NCBI GenBank assembly: GCA_000723505.1
Contig: HG934468.1
Span: 2,078,798 to 2,142,797, forward strand
DNA length: 64,000 bases
DNA from: Mucinivorans hirudinis
GTDB taxonomy: Bacteria; Bacteroidota; Bacteroidia; Bacteroidales; Rikenellaceae
Reading direction: 5' to 3'
A program made the translations under genes and the position numbers. The notes below the pieces were generated by a model. It made no database searches. It was not told where the DNA came from and worked only from the letters and a program-made list of their open reading frames with translations. Below are positions 51,924 through 60,341 of this stretch, one piece after another; positions within the stretch are counted from its first letter, which is position 1; every line of letters starts with the position of its first letter.

Positions 51924-53037
51924 TCCTCCATAGTATGCTACCCCACAGCATTAGCAAAAGGTACTTATTCAAATCGAGCGAATCAAATACGAAGTGCATT
52001 ACTGATGGAGGACAAAGAAGGTCGATTGGCATCACCACAACGACTACAAATACCGCCCAATAGAGCGCCTCAATAAGTTTGCTTTTCTTGGGTTGAGTGT
52101 AGTACCACAGCGCAAAGCCACTCAGAAAAATCAAGTATGTGTGCGTCTCTGTTGAATTTCCAAAAACCACGCACCAGCCCATTATCGAAGCCAAAATTCC
52201 AGCCCTAAAGCTGAAAGACTGCCATAATTCCCTCTTTATAAGTACAAATAGGGCTACGACCATAAAAACACCTACTTGGATATAGGGCATAATTTCGAAG
52301 CGCATTCCGTTCCACTGTATTACCGAGCAGTCGAAAATCGTCTGCCACGTTCTTGATGCCTTGTGCTCTGCGAGGGCTGCAAACCACCCTTGCACATATG
52401 ACCCATACTCCGACACGCTCAACTTTACAAGAGGAAGTGCAGCCAAAATCGCTCCGAAAATTGCGGTATACGCTATGTTGCGCCAAAAACGCGGGTAGAA
52501 GGCGAGGATTGCGAGTTCGGCTACTCCATAAATTTTCGTAAGAGCCGACACCATTATTATCAGTACTGCCAACATCCCCTTGCCTTGTTCCAGCAGGCTG
52601 AATGCCAGTAAGAAAAAGGCGGCTATGGCGGGGTTAAACTGGAATGATAGTTGCGAGGGAGCGATAATAAGCATCAGATAGAGAAGTGCGCGTGCCTTCT
52701 GTTCGGGGGTGATTTGCGGAAATTTGTAGACGGCATATGCCAAGAGGAGGTAGTTGAATAGATTCCAAGCGAACTCTCCGCACGGTTTGGGTAGATAGGC
52801 AAAGGGGGTGAAGAGGACGTTGAAGATGGGCGAGTAGAGGTAGTAGTCGTAGCCGTGGCTGAACCACTGCTCGCCATAGGGCATCACCCCATTCCAAAAA
52901 TCGAGTGTCGAGAGCTTGAATATAAAGAAGTTGAACTGTTTGTCACGCACTACCTCGCATAGGGTCACCCCCAGGCACACTACCAAACCGAAAGTAAAGG
53001 CATTTTTGAAGTTTACTAATTCAGTATTTTTTTGCAT
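51889..53037 (-). CDS. GT87-like (DUF2029) polytopic membrane glycosyltransferase
   Basis: A 382-residue protein with about 9-10 membrane segments. The periplasmic loop YDYYLYSPIFNVLFTPFAYLP matches the GT87/DUF2029 family, whose known members use polyprenyl-phosphate sugars to decorate envelope polymers. Start at 53037 (MQKNTEL), which overlaps the upstream gene's end by 17 bases; the longer frame to 53103 overlaps it more. It shares strand and tight spacing with the PHP-like and sulfatase genes, so a joint envelope role is likely (inferred). Confidence 0.75.
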   Translation of the reverse strand: MQKNTELVNFKNAFTFGLVVCLGVTLCEVVRDKQFNFFIFKLSTLDFWNGVMPYGEQWFSHGYDYYLYSPIFNVLFTPFAYLPKPCGEFAWNLFNYLLLAYAVYKFPQITPEQKARALLYLMLIIAPSQLSFQFNPAIAAFFLLAFSLLEQGKGMLAVLIIMVSALTKIYGVAELAILAFYPRFWRNIAYTAIFGAILAALPLVKLSVSEYGSYVQGWFAALAEHKASRTWQTIFDCSVIQWNGMRFEIMPYIQVGVFMVVALFVLIKRELWQSFSFRAGILASIMGWCVVFGNSTETHTYLIFLSGFALWYYTQPKKSKLIEALYWAVFVVVVVMPIDLLCPPSVMHFVFDSLDLNKYLLLMLWGSILWRTMSAKECCLER

Positions 53038-54214
53038 AGTAGTTGTCACCACTGCTACTGCGTGCTCCTCTAGGGCTGCGCAAAAGTTTGATTCCAACTG
53101 CACAGATTAGAAGTGATAATGCACCCCAAGCTATTGAGTTAATGATTGTTAGTTTTGTGTTGATTATAGCGGTTTCTCGTTGGTTACCTCCTACTCGGTA
53201 GAATGGGTTTGTCCAAATTTCGTTCTCCCCCTCGAAGTAAGATTTTGTGCGGATGTATGTGTCGTCGGTTGCAAAGATGTAGGATGCCGTTGAGTCTGTT
53301 GATACTATCTCGGCTTTAATGCTGCCGTCCTGCCCGATGAAGAGTGTTTTTTGGGGTTGTTGGGAAAATTTTAGAAATATTGTGTCGCCCGTGAGGGAGA
53401 TTTGCTCTATTGCGGGCAGGTTTTCGTGTGGTTTTGGGCGATTGTTGGTGTGTAGACCTACGGCAACACCATAGGCACGCCCCTCTTCGAGTGCCTCGAA
53501 AATATCATCCTTGTTGGTTGAGGGTGCATTCACCATCGTGAAACAGGCTTGAATCCAGCGTTTGCGGTTGCTGATGCTGTGGGCATCGTCATTGGCGATA
53601 AGGTTGGAGTGGATGCCGGCAGAGAGTGCCAAATCCCAAGCCGTATCATCGCGGTCGGGGTTCATCTCCATTAGGTCGTAGCCCTGTAAGTTGCGGAAAT
53701 CATCCACATTAGTAAACCTATGGCGTGATGGGTGATTCATCACCAGTAGCTCTGCTTGAGGCTTTAGCCTATCTAACTGCCACTGCATTTGGTGTGCCGG
53801 CAGAACCATTATAGGATAGTCAATCCATTCAATTTTGTCTGCCCCGAGCATCAATTTGTGAAAATTGTTTGCTCCCCAGCCGTGTTCATAGACCGGAATC
53901 GGGCTGTATGGGTTGATATATTGGTGGTCGGAAATAAGCTGCAAATCATATCCTTGGTCGCGGTAGACCTGTTGCATTTCGGCTTCGGTATACTCAAAAT
54001 CCATTGCCCCGTACATTAGCCGTTGGTGGCAGTGGAAATTGGCTTTGAGCCATTTAGCTGAATCTATACCATTGTATGGATTGTGTATGGTATCACCGCT
54101 GAATTTCACAGGCTCTGAGAAGTCGTAAATGGCAGTATATGCCTGCAAAGCAGCAGTTATCGCAAAGGCGAAAGTGATGATTACCAATAGTGGTTTGATG
54201 AAATATCTGTACAT
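53021..54214 (-). CDS. Membrane-anchored PHP-like metal-dependent protein
   Basis: A 397-residue protein with hydrophobic segments at about 7-25 and 361-383 bracketing a soluble domain. The soluble part has PHP-type motifs: ANFHCHQ near residue 58, LISDHQYI, LVMNHPSRH and IANDDAHS, enough ligands for a di- or trinuclear metal site. PHP domains hydrolyse phosphoesters. With both ends in the membrane, the domain would face the periplasm. Homologues are mostly unannotated. Function may be trimming of a phosphorylated envelope polymer; this is inference. Confidence 0.7.
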   Translation of the reverse strand: MYRYFIKPLLVIITFAFAITAALQAYTAIYDFSEPVKFSGDTIHNPYNGIDSAKWLKANFHCHQRLMYGAMDFEYTEAEMQQVYRDQGYDLQLISDHQYINPYSPIPVYEHGWGANNFHKLMLGADKIEWIDYPIMVLPAHQMQWQLDRLKPQAELLVMNHPSRHRFTNVDDFRNLQGYDLMEMNPDRDDTAWDLALSAGIHSNLIANDDAHSISNRKRWIQACFTMVNAPSTNKDDIFEALEEGRAYGVAVGLHTNNRPKPHENLPAIEQISLTGDTIFLKFSQQPQKTLFIGQDGSIKAEIVSTDSTASYIFATDDTYIRTKSYFEGENEIWTNPFYRVGGNQRETAIINTKLTIINSIAWGALSLLICAVGIKLLRSPRGARSSSGDNYYAKKY

Positions 54215-54250
54215 TGTGTATAAATTAAGGGGTGTAAAACTAATAACTCT

Positions 54251-56074
54251 TTACGGAAGAAACTCACCTCTCTCCATTTGCTCATAATACCTCTGAATGA
54301 ATGCCTTAACTGCGCTGTCAGCTCTTGCCGTGCCCGTAGTCGTCTCGTCGAAGTAGTATGACACGCTGTCGGTAATCCACTGAAATTGAGTTCCGGTATA
54401 GTTCACGGCAAAACCTCTATCGCGCTGCCGGAAAGCATTGCGCCCAAAGGCGAAATAGGGTTTGTCGTATCCAATCAATGCTAACAATGTGGGCATCAGG
54501 TCTATTTGTTGTGTGGTAACAGTGTCGTGCATCGGTGCAAGCGTGCCGTCGGGCGTATATATAAACTGTATAATGTGCGAATTACCCTTGTCTGTGCGTG
54601 CCTGCTGAGAGAAAGTTTCCGAGCTGACGTGGTCGGCAACCATCACAAAAACGGTATTCTCGTACCAAGGCTCTGTTTTTGCATAATCGAAAAATCGCCT
54701 CATTGCCAAGTCTGTATATGCAACCGGTTGATGTACTTTGGTTTTGCCCTTCGGCAAAACGTCTCTATACTTCTCGGGCACAACAAATGGGTGGTGCGAG
54801 CTGAGTGTAAAGGTTGCTGCCACAAAGGGTTGCTTTGCCGTGGATAGCTCGTGTGCCATAAAGTTCAAGAAAGGCTCATCCCAAATTCCCCAATAACCAT
54901 CATAATCACCACTGCCACGTGCTGCCTCATAGCTCTCCATTGTGCGTATATTGTTGAATCCTGCGCTCTTAGCGAATGCCACAAAACCCATCGACCGCTC
55001 CTGAGACCCATTGAAAAACCAACTCTCATATCCCTGTTTGTTTAGTATTGTTCCCAGCCCCTCCATCGGTGCAAGTGCTTGTGGAGTAAGGGCGAATGGG
55101 GTCTTGAATGAAGGAATGGAGGCGAGTATCGAGGGTAGGGCATCAATGGACTTGCGCCCGTTGGCATAAGCGTTATCAAATACGTAGGAGTGTTGCATCA
55201 GAGAATCCAAAAACGGCATATAACTCTGTGTGGGGTATAGCTGAGGATTGAGGTATTGCGAATGCTCGTGCGAGAAACTTTCTAAGATAAAGATTACTAT
55301 ATTCTTGTGATTGAGAGTCTGCGATTTGTGATGATGAATAGGGGAGTAGAGCGAATCCAAAGTAGTGGCGTCGTAATACTTCGTATAACGAATTTTGCTG
55401 TTGCCTATTGTGCGAAATATGCAGAAAGGGTTGCTCAGAACCAAACTTGCCTTTAGCGGTGTGGTAGCAAATTGTGCCGCATTACCCAGAGTTATGGGAC
55501 GAATTTGTCGCCCTATGCCGCCGCGCATTGCGGTGATGAGCAGAAAAACGGACAGTCCAAAAACTAGTGAATTGACTAAGTATCTTGGTTTTGCGGGCTT
55601 CACGATTTTGATTTTCTTGTAGAGATACCCTGCCCCCATTAATATGGCAACTCCCAGTAGCAGTAGATACCAATTCTCCAAGGCAGCCTTTATCATCACC
55701 CACGCCGTGTTGTCGTTATCGGCATAGCTGAACTCGTCGATAGTGCCCCGCTTGCGGGCATAGTGGAAATAGATGGTGTCGCTCAGATTGAAAAAGAGCA
55801 GAGCCACAACGCCGAGTACAAAGTACCAATATAGAATTTTTTGATATACTTTTGAGTAACGGAACGGGAAGGGCACAAGAGACAGTAGCACGAAAAGCCC
55901 GAAGGTGTAGGCAAGATTGGCAGCGTCGAATATGAGTGTACCACGCAGCAAATCAGGTATCTCACCCCAAGTAAGCGCACCCAAAAGGTCGCTGTTGTAG
56001 AGGTAAAAGACCACCCTTAGCACCCACACAACGGCGTAGGCAATCGTTAAACGCAACAATAATGCTCTCTTCAT
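54251..56074 (-). CDS. LTA synthase family sulfatase / phosphoglycerol or phosphoethanolamine transferase-like
   Basis: A 607-residue protein with five N-terminal membrane segments (to about residue 182) and a periplasmic alkaline-phosphatase-superfamily domain. Metal and nucleophile residues can be placed: Glu265 in FILESFSHE, Ser309 in ANGRKSIDALPSI (where LtaS uses Thr), and late VMVADHVS and SHIIQFIYTPDG blocks. Members of the family move phosphoglycerol or phosphoethanolamine onto glycolipids or polymers. The gene lies 36 bases upstream of the PHP-like gene and 54 bases downstream of panB. Confidence 0.83.
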   Translation of the reverse strand: MKRALLLRLTIAYAVVWVLRVVFYLYNSDLLGALTWGEIPDLLRGTLIFDAANLAYTFGLFVLLSLVPFPFRYSKVYQKILYWYFVLGVVALLFFNLSDTIYFHYARKRGTIDEFSYADNDNTAWVMIKAALENWYLLLLGVAILMGAGYLYKKIKIVKPAKPRYLVNSLVFGLSVFLLITAMRGGIGRQIRPITLGNAAQFATTPLKASLVLSNPFCIFRTIGNSKIRYTKYYDATTLDSLYSPIHHHKSQTLNHKNIVIFILESFSHEHSQYLNPQLYPTQSYMPFLDSLMQHSYVFDNAYANGRKSIDALPSILASIPSFKTPFALTPQALAPMEGLGTILNKQGYESWFFNGSQERSMGFVAFAKSAGFNNIRTMESYEAARGSGDYDGYWGIWDEPFLNFMAHELSTAKQPFVAATFTLSSHHPFVVPEKYRDVLPKGKTKVHQPVAYTDLAMRRFFDYAKTEPWYENTVFVMVADHVSSETFSQQARTDKGNSHIIQFIYTPDGTLAPMHDTVTTQQIDLMPTLLALIGYDKPYFAFGRNAFRQRDRGFAVNYTGTQFQWITDSVSYYFDETTTGTARADSAVKAFIQRYYEQMERGEFLP

Positions 56075-56128
56075 CCTTTACTCACTTTGTGTGGGGGCGG
56101 GGTTTGCTCGCGCCCCTTACACGAAAAT

Positions 56129-56944
56129 TTAATATTGCTCCCCATCATTGGGGAAATCACCACTCTTAACGTCTGCATTGTATCGTGTTATGGCATCCGT
56201 AATAATTGTATGCAGGTCTGCATAACGGCGAAGGAAGCGTGGTGAAAACTCCTTGTTTATACCCAACATATCGTGCAGAACCAACACCTGACCATCGCAG
56301 CCGCTCCCTGCTCCGATGCTTATAACAGGAATCGAAAGTGCGCGCGAAACTCGCTCACCGAGTGCAGCAGGAATTTTTTCCAGAACTATTGCAAAGCAAC
56401 CTGCCTTCTCCAGTAGTAGTGCATCGGTGACCAACTTCTCCGCCTCATCTTCTTCCGTTGCGCGCACAGCATAAGTGCCGAACTTGTTTATTGATTGCGG
56501 AGTGAGTCCCAGGTGTCCCATTACGGGAATCCCGGCGGTGAGGATACGTTCCACCCCCTCGACAATCTCTGCGCCCCCCTCCATCTTTACTGCGTCCGCC
56601 TCCGTCTCCTTCATAATGCGGATTGCCGAGGCTAATGCCTCTTTCGAGTTGCCTTGATACGTTCCGAAAGGCATATCAACCACAACCAGAGCGCGTTCCA
56701 CCGCACGCGTGACGGAGCGTCCGTGATAAATCATATTATCGAGCGTAAAGGGGACGGTGGTTTTGTGTCCGGCGATAACGTTACTCGCCGAGTCGCCCAC
56801 CAAAATTATATCAATGCCCGCCGAATCCACAATCCCTGCAAAGGTGTAGTCATAGGCTGTGAGCATTGATATTCGTTCGCCACGAGCCTTCATTTCCGAC
56901 AGGCGATATGTTGTGACCACGCGGGTCTTAGATTGAATTGACAT
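56129..56944 (-). CDS. panB: Ketopantoate hydroxymethyltransferase
   Basis: A 271-residue TIM-barrel enzyme making ketopantoate from 2-oxoisovalerate and methylene-THF (pantothenate/CoA synthesis). Seen: [66 protein letters not shown] and [18 protein letters not shown]. Complete. Start at 56944 (MSIQSKTR): the longer frame to 57187 reads through the nonamer repeats and into the next gene. Confidence 0.96.
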   Translation of the reverse strand: MSIQSKTRVVTTYRLSEMKARGERISMLTAYDYTFAGIVDSAGIDIILVGDSASNVIAGHKTTVPFTLDNMIYHGRSVTRAVERALVVVDMPFGTYQGNSKEALASAIRIMKETEADAVKMEGGAEIVEGVERILTAGIPVMGHLGLTPQSINKFGTYAVRATEEDEAEKLVTDALLLEKAGCFAIVLEKIPAALGERVSRALSIPVISIGAGSGCDGQVLVLHDMLGINKEFSPRFLRRYADLHTIITDAITRYNADVKSGDFPNDGEQY

Positions 56945-56950
56945 CGTTTC

Positions 56951-57003
56951 AGGACTTTTTTTAGGACTTTTCCAGGACTTGTAGGAGATTTGGGACTTAT
57001 AGG
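56951..57003 (-). repeat. Nonamer tandem repeats before panB
   Basis: Five degenerate units of AGGACTT(TT) type on the plus strand (AAGTCC on the coding strand). They end only 7 bases from the panB start codon and so occupy its ribosome-binding region. Confidence 0.75.
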
Positions 57004-57018
57004 TTGTGGGGAAAGTTG

Positions 57019-57552
57019 TTACCAGATTTTTTCTTCTATCTTTTTTTGCGCGACTGTGTTTCTGCCAAAGGCGTAGAGGTAGTCGGAAAGTCGATTGAGA
57101 TATATTACCACATTTTCGGGTATTTCTGGGTGTTGGCGGCAGGCGGTGATAACTCTGCGTTCGGCACGGCGACAGACAGTGCGACATATGTGGCAGAAGC
57201 TCAGCTCGCTATCACCCACGGGCAGAGTGAAATTACGCAAAGGAGCAACCGCTGCCATCAACTCATCCGTCCACCTCTCAATCTCGAAAATATCCTCATC
57301 GTTCAACTTTGGCAACTTAGCGATAGTCTGGTCTTCGGATGCAATCAGCGCCCCGACATCAAATAGTTTTTTCAGAACCACCAAAAAAAACTCTTTTGAT
57401 GGATTTGTTGAAATATCATAGAGATAACCAACGTGCGCCGAAAGCTCATCGACCGTGCCGTAAGCCTCAATTCGCACATCATCCTTTGCCGCCCTTGTTC
57501 CTCCCACGAGCGACGTAGTGCCCTTATCTCCTGTTTTTGTGTAGAGTTTCAT
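57019..57552 (-). CDS. PduO-type cob(I)alamin adenosyltransferase
   Basis: A 177-residue ATP:cob(I)alamin adenosyltransferase (PduO/MMAB family) producing adenosylcobalamin. The ATP-binding N-terminus [19 protein letters not shown], the block [17 protein letters not shown], the CRRAERRVI arginine cluster and the end [11 protein letters not shown] are all present. It lies alone among pyk and panB, but meaB 11 kb away needs its product. No riboswitch precedes it. Confidence 0.94.
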   Translation of the reverse strand: MKLYTKTGDKGTTSLVGGTRAAKDDVRIEAYGTVDELSAHVGYLYDISTNPSKEFFLVVLKKLFDVGALIASEDQTIAKLPKLNDEDIFEIERWTDELMAAVAPLRNFTLPVGDSELSFCHICRTVCRRAERRVITACRQHPEIPENVVIYLNRLSDYLYAFGRNTVAQKKIEEKIW

Positions 57553-57556
57553 TTTT

Positions 57557-57674
57557 TTGTGATTTGTGATGATGTGATTTGTGATTTGTGATTTTCAGAA
57601 CCGACCTATAAGTCCTAAATGTCCTATAAGTCCTAAACGTCCTATAAATCACAAATCACAAATCACAAATCACC
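57557..57674. repeat. Composite repeat: octamers / nonamers / inverted octamers
   Basis: 57557-57595 carries GTGATTT-type repeats, 57604-57648 five nonamers (GTCCTATAA and variants), 57646-57674 the AAATCACA repeats that are the reverse complement of the first block. The two flanks can pair into a long stem with the nonamers in the loop. It fills the whole gap between pyk and the adenosyltransferase gene. Confidence 0.85.
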
Positions 57675-57675
57675 A

Positions 57676-59103
57676 CTATATCGTCTTGTTAATCACGTGA
57701 ATAACCTTGCCGACTTCCAGGTATGACGCACCGTTTTCGGGACCGAATGTGCCGCCGATGATACAAATCAAATCATTGTTCGACAGTTTGCCGTCCCGTT
57801 CAAGGTTAGTAAGCATCTTATATGTGTACTTTTCGTGTATCAATGTAGGTTCACCATACTGAGCCTCAATGCCATAAGACAGTGCCAATTCGCGCATCAC
57901 GTGTTTGCGATAACACATAGCGTAGACAGGTTTCAACCCGCGGAATGCCGACAGGTAACGCGCCGTACGTCCCGATAGCGAGTCTATGATTATTGCTTTG
58001 ATTGGCAGGTTTATAGAGGCGCGCACAGCCGAGCGCGACAGTTGCGCCGTAATTTCGTTGTTGATACGCACCATATTAATATCAATTATGGGTTGTACCT
58101 CCTGTTCTATGCGGCGGGCAATTGTGGTCATCGTCTTGATAGCCTCTACGGGATACTTGCCGTTGGCAGTCTCGCCGCTGAGCATAATGGCATCAACACG
58201 TTGATAGATAGCATTTGCCACATCACTCACCTCGGCACGTGTCGGGCGAGGGTTGTCAATCATCGAGTGAAGCATCTGCGTTGCGATAATCACAGGCTTC
58301 TTGCTCTCGATACATTTTTTGACTAACTGACGCTGCGTAATGGGGATTTGCTCCGCCGGCAGCTCTACGCCAAGGTCTCCGCGAGCAACCATCACGCCGT
58401 AGGCGTAGTCCAAAATCTCGTCTATATTATCCACACCCTCCTGATTCTCAATCTTTGCGACAATCTTAATGGAGCTGTCACACTCATCCAAGATGTTTTG
58501 AATGGCAATCAAATCGTGTTTATTGCGCACGAAGGAGTGGGCAATGAAGTCCAAATTGTAGTGCACCGCCCAATGGATATAATCAACGTCCTGTTTGGTG
58601 AGCGAGGGTAGGTCTATATGCACTCCCGGCACATTGACGCTCTTTTTACCCTTAATAACACCGCCGTTACGAACCTCGGTAACGAGCGCGTCACCCTCAG
58701 CAGCAGTAACAACAAGCTCAATTTCACCATCATCAATCAAAATGGAGCTCCCCACTGGAACTTCCTTTGCGAAATTCACATCGTTAATCCAGAGGCACTC
58801 ACGGCTCGAGGGGGTATCCTTCTTGTCCGTACCTTTCACAATCACGGTCTCGCCTATCTCCACTCTGAAGCCGCCATCCTCCATCAGGGTGGAGCGGATT
58901 TCCGGACCCTTGGTATCCACCAGAATCGCTATCTTATCACTCACCTTACGTACATTTTCGACAATGGCGGTAGCCCCCTCAAAGGTAGAGTGTGCCGAGT
59001 TTATACGCACCACATTCATCCCTGCCTCGTAAAGCTCGGTCAATAATTCAACGCTACAATTCCTATCTGAAATGGTGGCTACTATTTTTGTTTTCTTTTT
59101 CAT
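57676..59103 (-). CDS. pyk: Pyruvate kinase
   Basis: A 475-residue glycolytic enzyme converting PEP and ADP to pyruvate and ATP. Active-site blocks: VVRINSAHSTFEGA, VDTKGPEIRST, IVAKIENQEGVDNIDEIL with the catalytic lysine, VMVARGDLGVELP and IATQMLHSMIDNPRPTRAE; HFINDER of the phosphate loop is IMLSGETANGKYPVEAI. Complete, with the C-terminal regulatory domain. Repeat tracts flank it on both sides. Confidence 0.97.
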   Translation of the reverse strand: MKKKTKIVATISDRNCSVELLTELYEAGMNVVRINSAHSTFEGATAIVENVRKVSDKIAILVDTKGPEIRSTLMEDGGFRVEIGETVIVKGTDKKDTPSSRECLWINDVNFAKEVPVGSSILIDDGEIELVVTAAEGDALVTEVRNGGVIKGKKSVNVPGVHIDLPSLTKQDVDYIHWAVHYNLDFIAHSFVRNKHDLIAIQNILDECDSSIKIVAKIENQEGVDNIDEILDYAYGVMVARGDLGVELPAEQIPITQRQLVKKCIESKKPVIIATQMLHSMIDNPRPTRAEVSDVANAIYQRVDAIMLSGETANGKYPVEAIKTMTTIARRIEQEVQPIIDINMVRINNEITAQLSRSAVRASINLPIKAIIIDSLSGRTARYLSAFRGLKPVYAMCYRKHVMRELALSYGIEAQYGEPTLIHEKYTYKMLTNLERDGKLSNNDLICIIGGTFGPENGASYLEVGKVIHVINKTI

Positions 59104-59119
59104 ATTTTTTCTCGTCTAT

Positions 59120-59160
59120 TGGGACATATAGGACATATAGGACTTATAGGACTTATAGGT
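59120..59160 (-). repeat. Nonamer tandem repeats between yicC and pyk
   Basis: Four to five units of GGACATATA/GGACTTATA on the plus strand (TATAAGTCC on the coding strand), about 16 bases upstream of the pyk start codon. Confidence 0.8.
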
Positions 59161-59174
59161 CGGCTATAGGTTGG

Positions 59175-60050
59175 CTATAAAATATTGAGGAGTTGCTCCT
59201 TGATTTTTTCTAATTCGTCCTTCATCTCCACCACAATCTTTTGAATATCCGCGTGGTTAGCCTTCGACCCCATAGTGTTTATCTCGCGCCCCATCTCCTG
59301 CGCAATAAAACCGAGCTTTCTGCCGCCTCCTTCGCTCTGGGCAGCCACCTCGCGGAAGTAGTCGCAGTGATGCTTGAGGCGGACTTTCTCTTCGGTAATA
59401 TCGAACTTTTCGAGGTAGTAGATTATCTCCTGCTCGAAACGGTTGTTATCTATGCTAACGTTAATCTTCTCTAAGTTATTGCTAATACGCCCCTTTACGG
59501 TCTCTATTCTCTCTGCCTCATAGGGCGCAACTCTACTCATAAGCTCCTCGATCATACTCACGCGCGCCAATAGGTCAGCCATCAGCACAGCCCCCTCTTG
59601 CTCACGAAATTCATTGATTGCCCCCAGAGCCTCTTCCGTCGCCCTCATCACCGCTTCAAGCTCCTGGGCAGGAGTTGCCACAACCTCATTCTGCATCACC
59701 TCGGGCATACGCAATAGTGTGGGTATCATCTTCTCGCCCTCGGCATTGATGCCTAGGGTTTTTGCTGCCTCAACTATTTGGTTGTAGTAGCTCTCAAATA
59801 GTTCCATATTGATGGAGCCACCGCGAGGGGTTGCCTGCAAATTTTCGTAATTTACGGTCATATCCACCTTCCCGCGATTCAGCGAACGAGCCACCACGTT
59901 ACGAATCTCGTACTCTTTCTCGCGGTAGAGTGATGGTATTCTTATTGAAAAGTCTAATTGTTTGCCGTTTAGTGATTTGATTTCTACTGTTATTTTACGT
60001 CCGTCGGTTTGTGCTTCGCCGCGCCCGTAGCCGGTCATTGATTTTACCAT
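59175..60050 (-). CDS. YicC family endoribonuclease-like protein
   Basis: A 291-residue YicC/YloC protein, a conserved family now linked to RNA cleavage. The N-terminus MVKSMTGYGRGEAQ, the middle helical region and the C-terminal DUF1732 block (RLKHHCDYFREVA, GRKLGFIAQEMGREINTMGSKA) are typical. Start chosen at 60050, where the universal SMTGYG motif begins; 60074 is the in-frame alternative. First of the minus-strand group reaching to the GT87-like gene. Confidence 0.9.
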   Translation of the reverse strand: MVKSMTGYGRGEAQTDGRKITVEIKSLNGKQLDFSIRIPSLYREKEYEIRNVVARSLNRGKVDMTVNYENLQATPRGGSINMELFESYYNQIVEAAKTLGINAEGEKMIPTLLRMPEVMQNEVVATPAQELEAVMRATEEALGAINEFREQEGAVLMADLLARVSMIEELMSRVAPYEAERIETVKGRISNNLEKINVSIDNNRFEQEIIYYLEKFDITEEKVRLKHHCDYFREVAAQSEGGGRKLGFIAQEMGREINTMGSKANHADIQKIVVEMKDELEKIKEQLLNIL

Positions 60051-60145
60051 ACTAAATTTTGTTTTGGCTGGCAAATAGTTGCCTGTTTGAGTAAGTGGTT
60101 TAATGCCGAGTTAATACACACCATCGCCCCGAATAACTTAGGCAA

Positions 60146-60153
60146 CAAAGGTA
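60146..60153 (-). promoter_or_regulatory. -7 promoter element for yicC
   Basis: TACCTTTG on the minus strand, about 95 bases upstream of the yicC start, the same octamer as at other units. Confidence 0.6.
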
Positions 60154-60230
60154 CGAAACTTTTTTCAATGCCGAAACTTTTTGTCGTCACACCATCGCTC
60201 CTCTTTTTGTTGCGTTTGGTGCAAAAGCAA

Positions 60231-60260
60231 GCGTGGGACGAGAATATTTCCCGTCCCCGC
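60231..60260 (-). terminator. Possible hairpin terminator after the TIM-barrel gene
   Basis: On the minus strand GCG-GGACG pairs with CGTCC-CGC around an AT-rich loop, downstream of the gene ending at 60342. No U-run follows, so it is weak. Confidence 0.35.
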
Positions 60261-60310
60261 GCCTATCTTTTTTTCAAGTTTTCTATCGAGAGGTCTCCTA
60301 AGCCGAGTTA

Positions 60311-60335
60311 ATAACCAACAGCTACCTTTAGAAGC
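60311..60335 (+). repeat. Intergenic repeat, copy 4 (partial)
   Basis: ATAACCAACAGCTACCTTTAGAAGC is in line with the right half of the 61-116 repeat, differing mainly in one AT-rich triplet. It sits just beyond the end of the TIM-barrel gene. Confidence 0.4.
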
Positions 60336-60341
60336 CCCCCT

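Noticed and set aside
56945-57187. N-terminal extension of PanB
   Set aside because: It would overlap the adenosyltransferase gene and encodes basic random-looking residues through repeats; the conserved protein begins at 56944.
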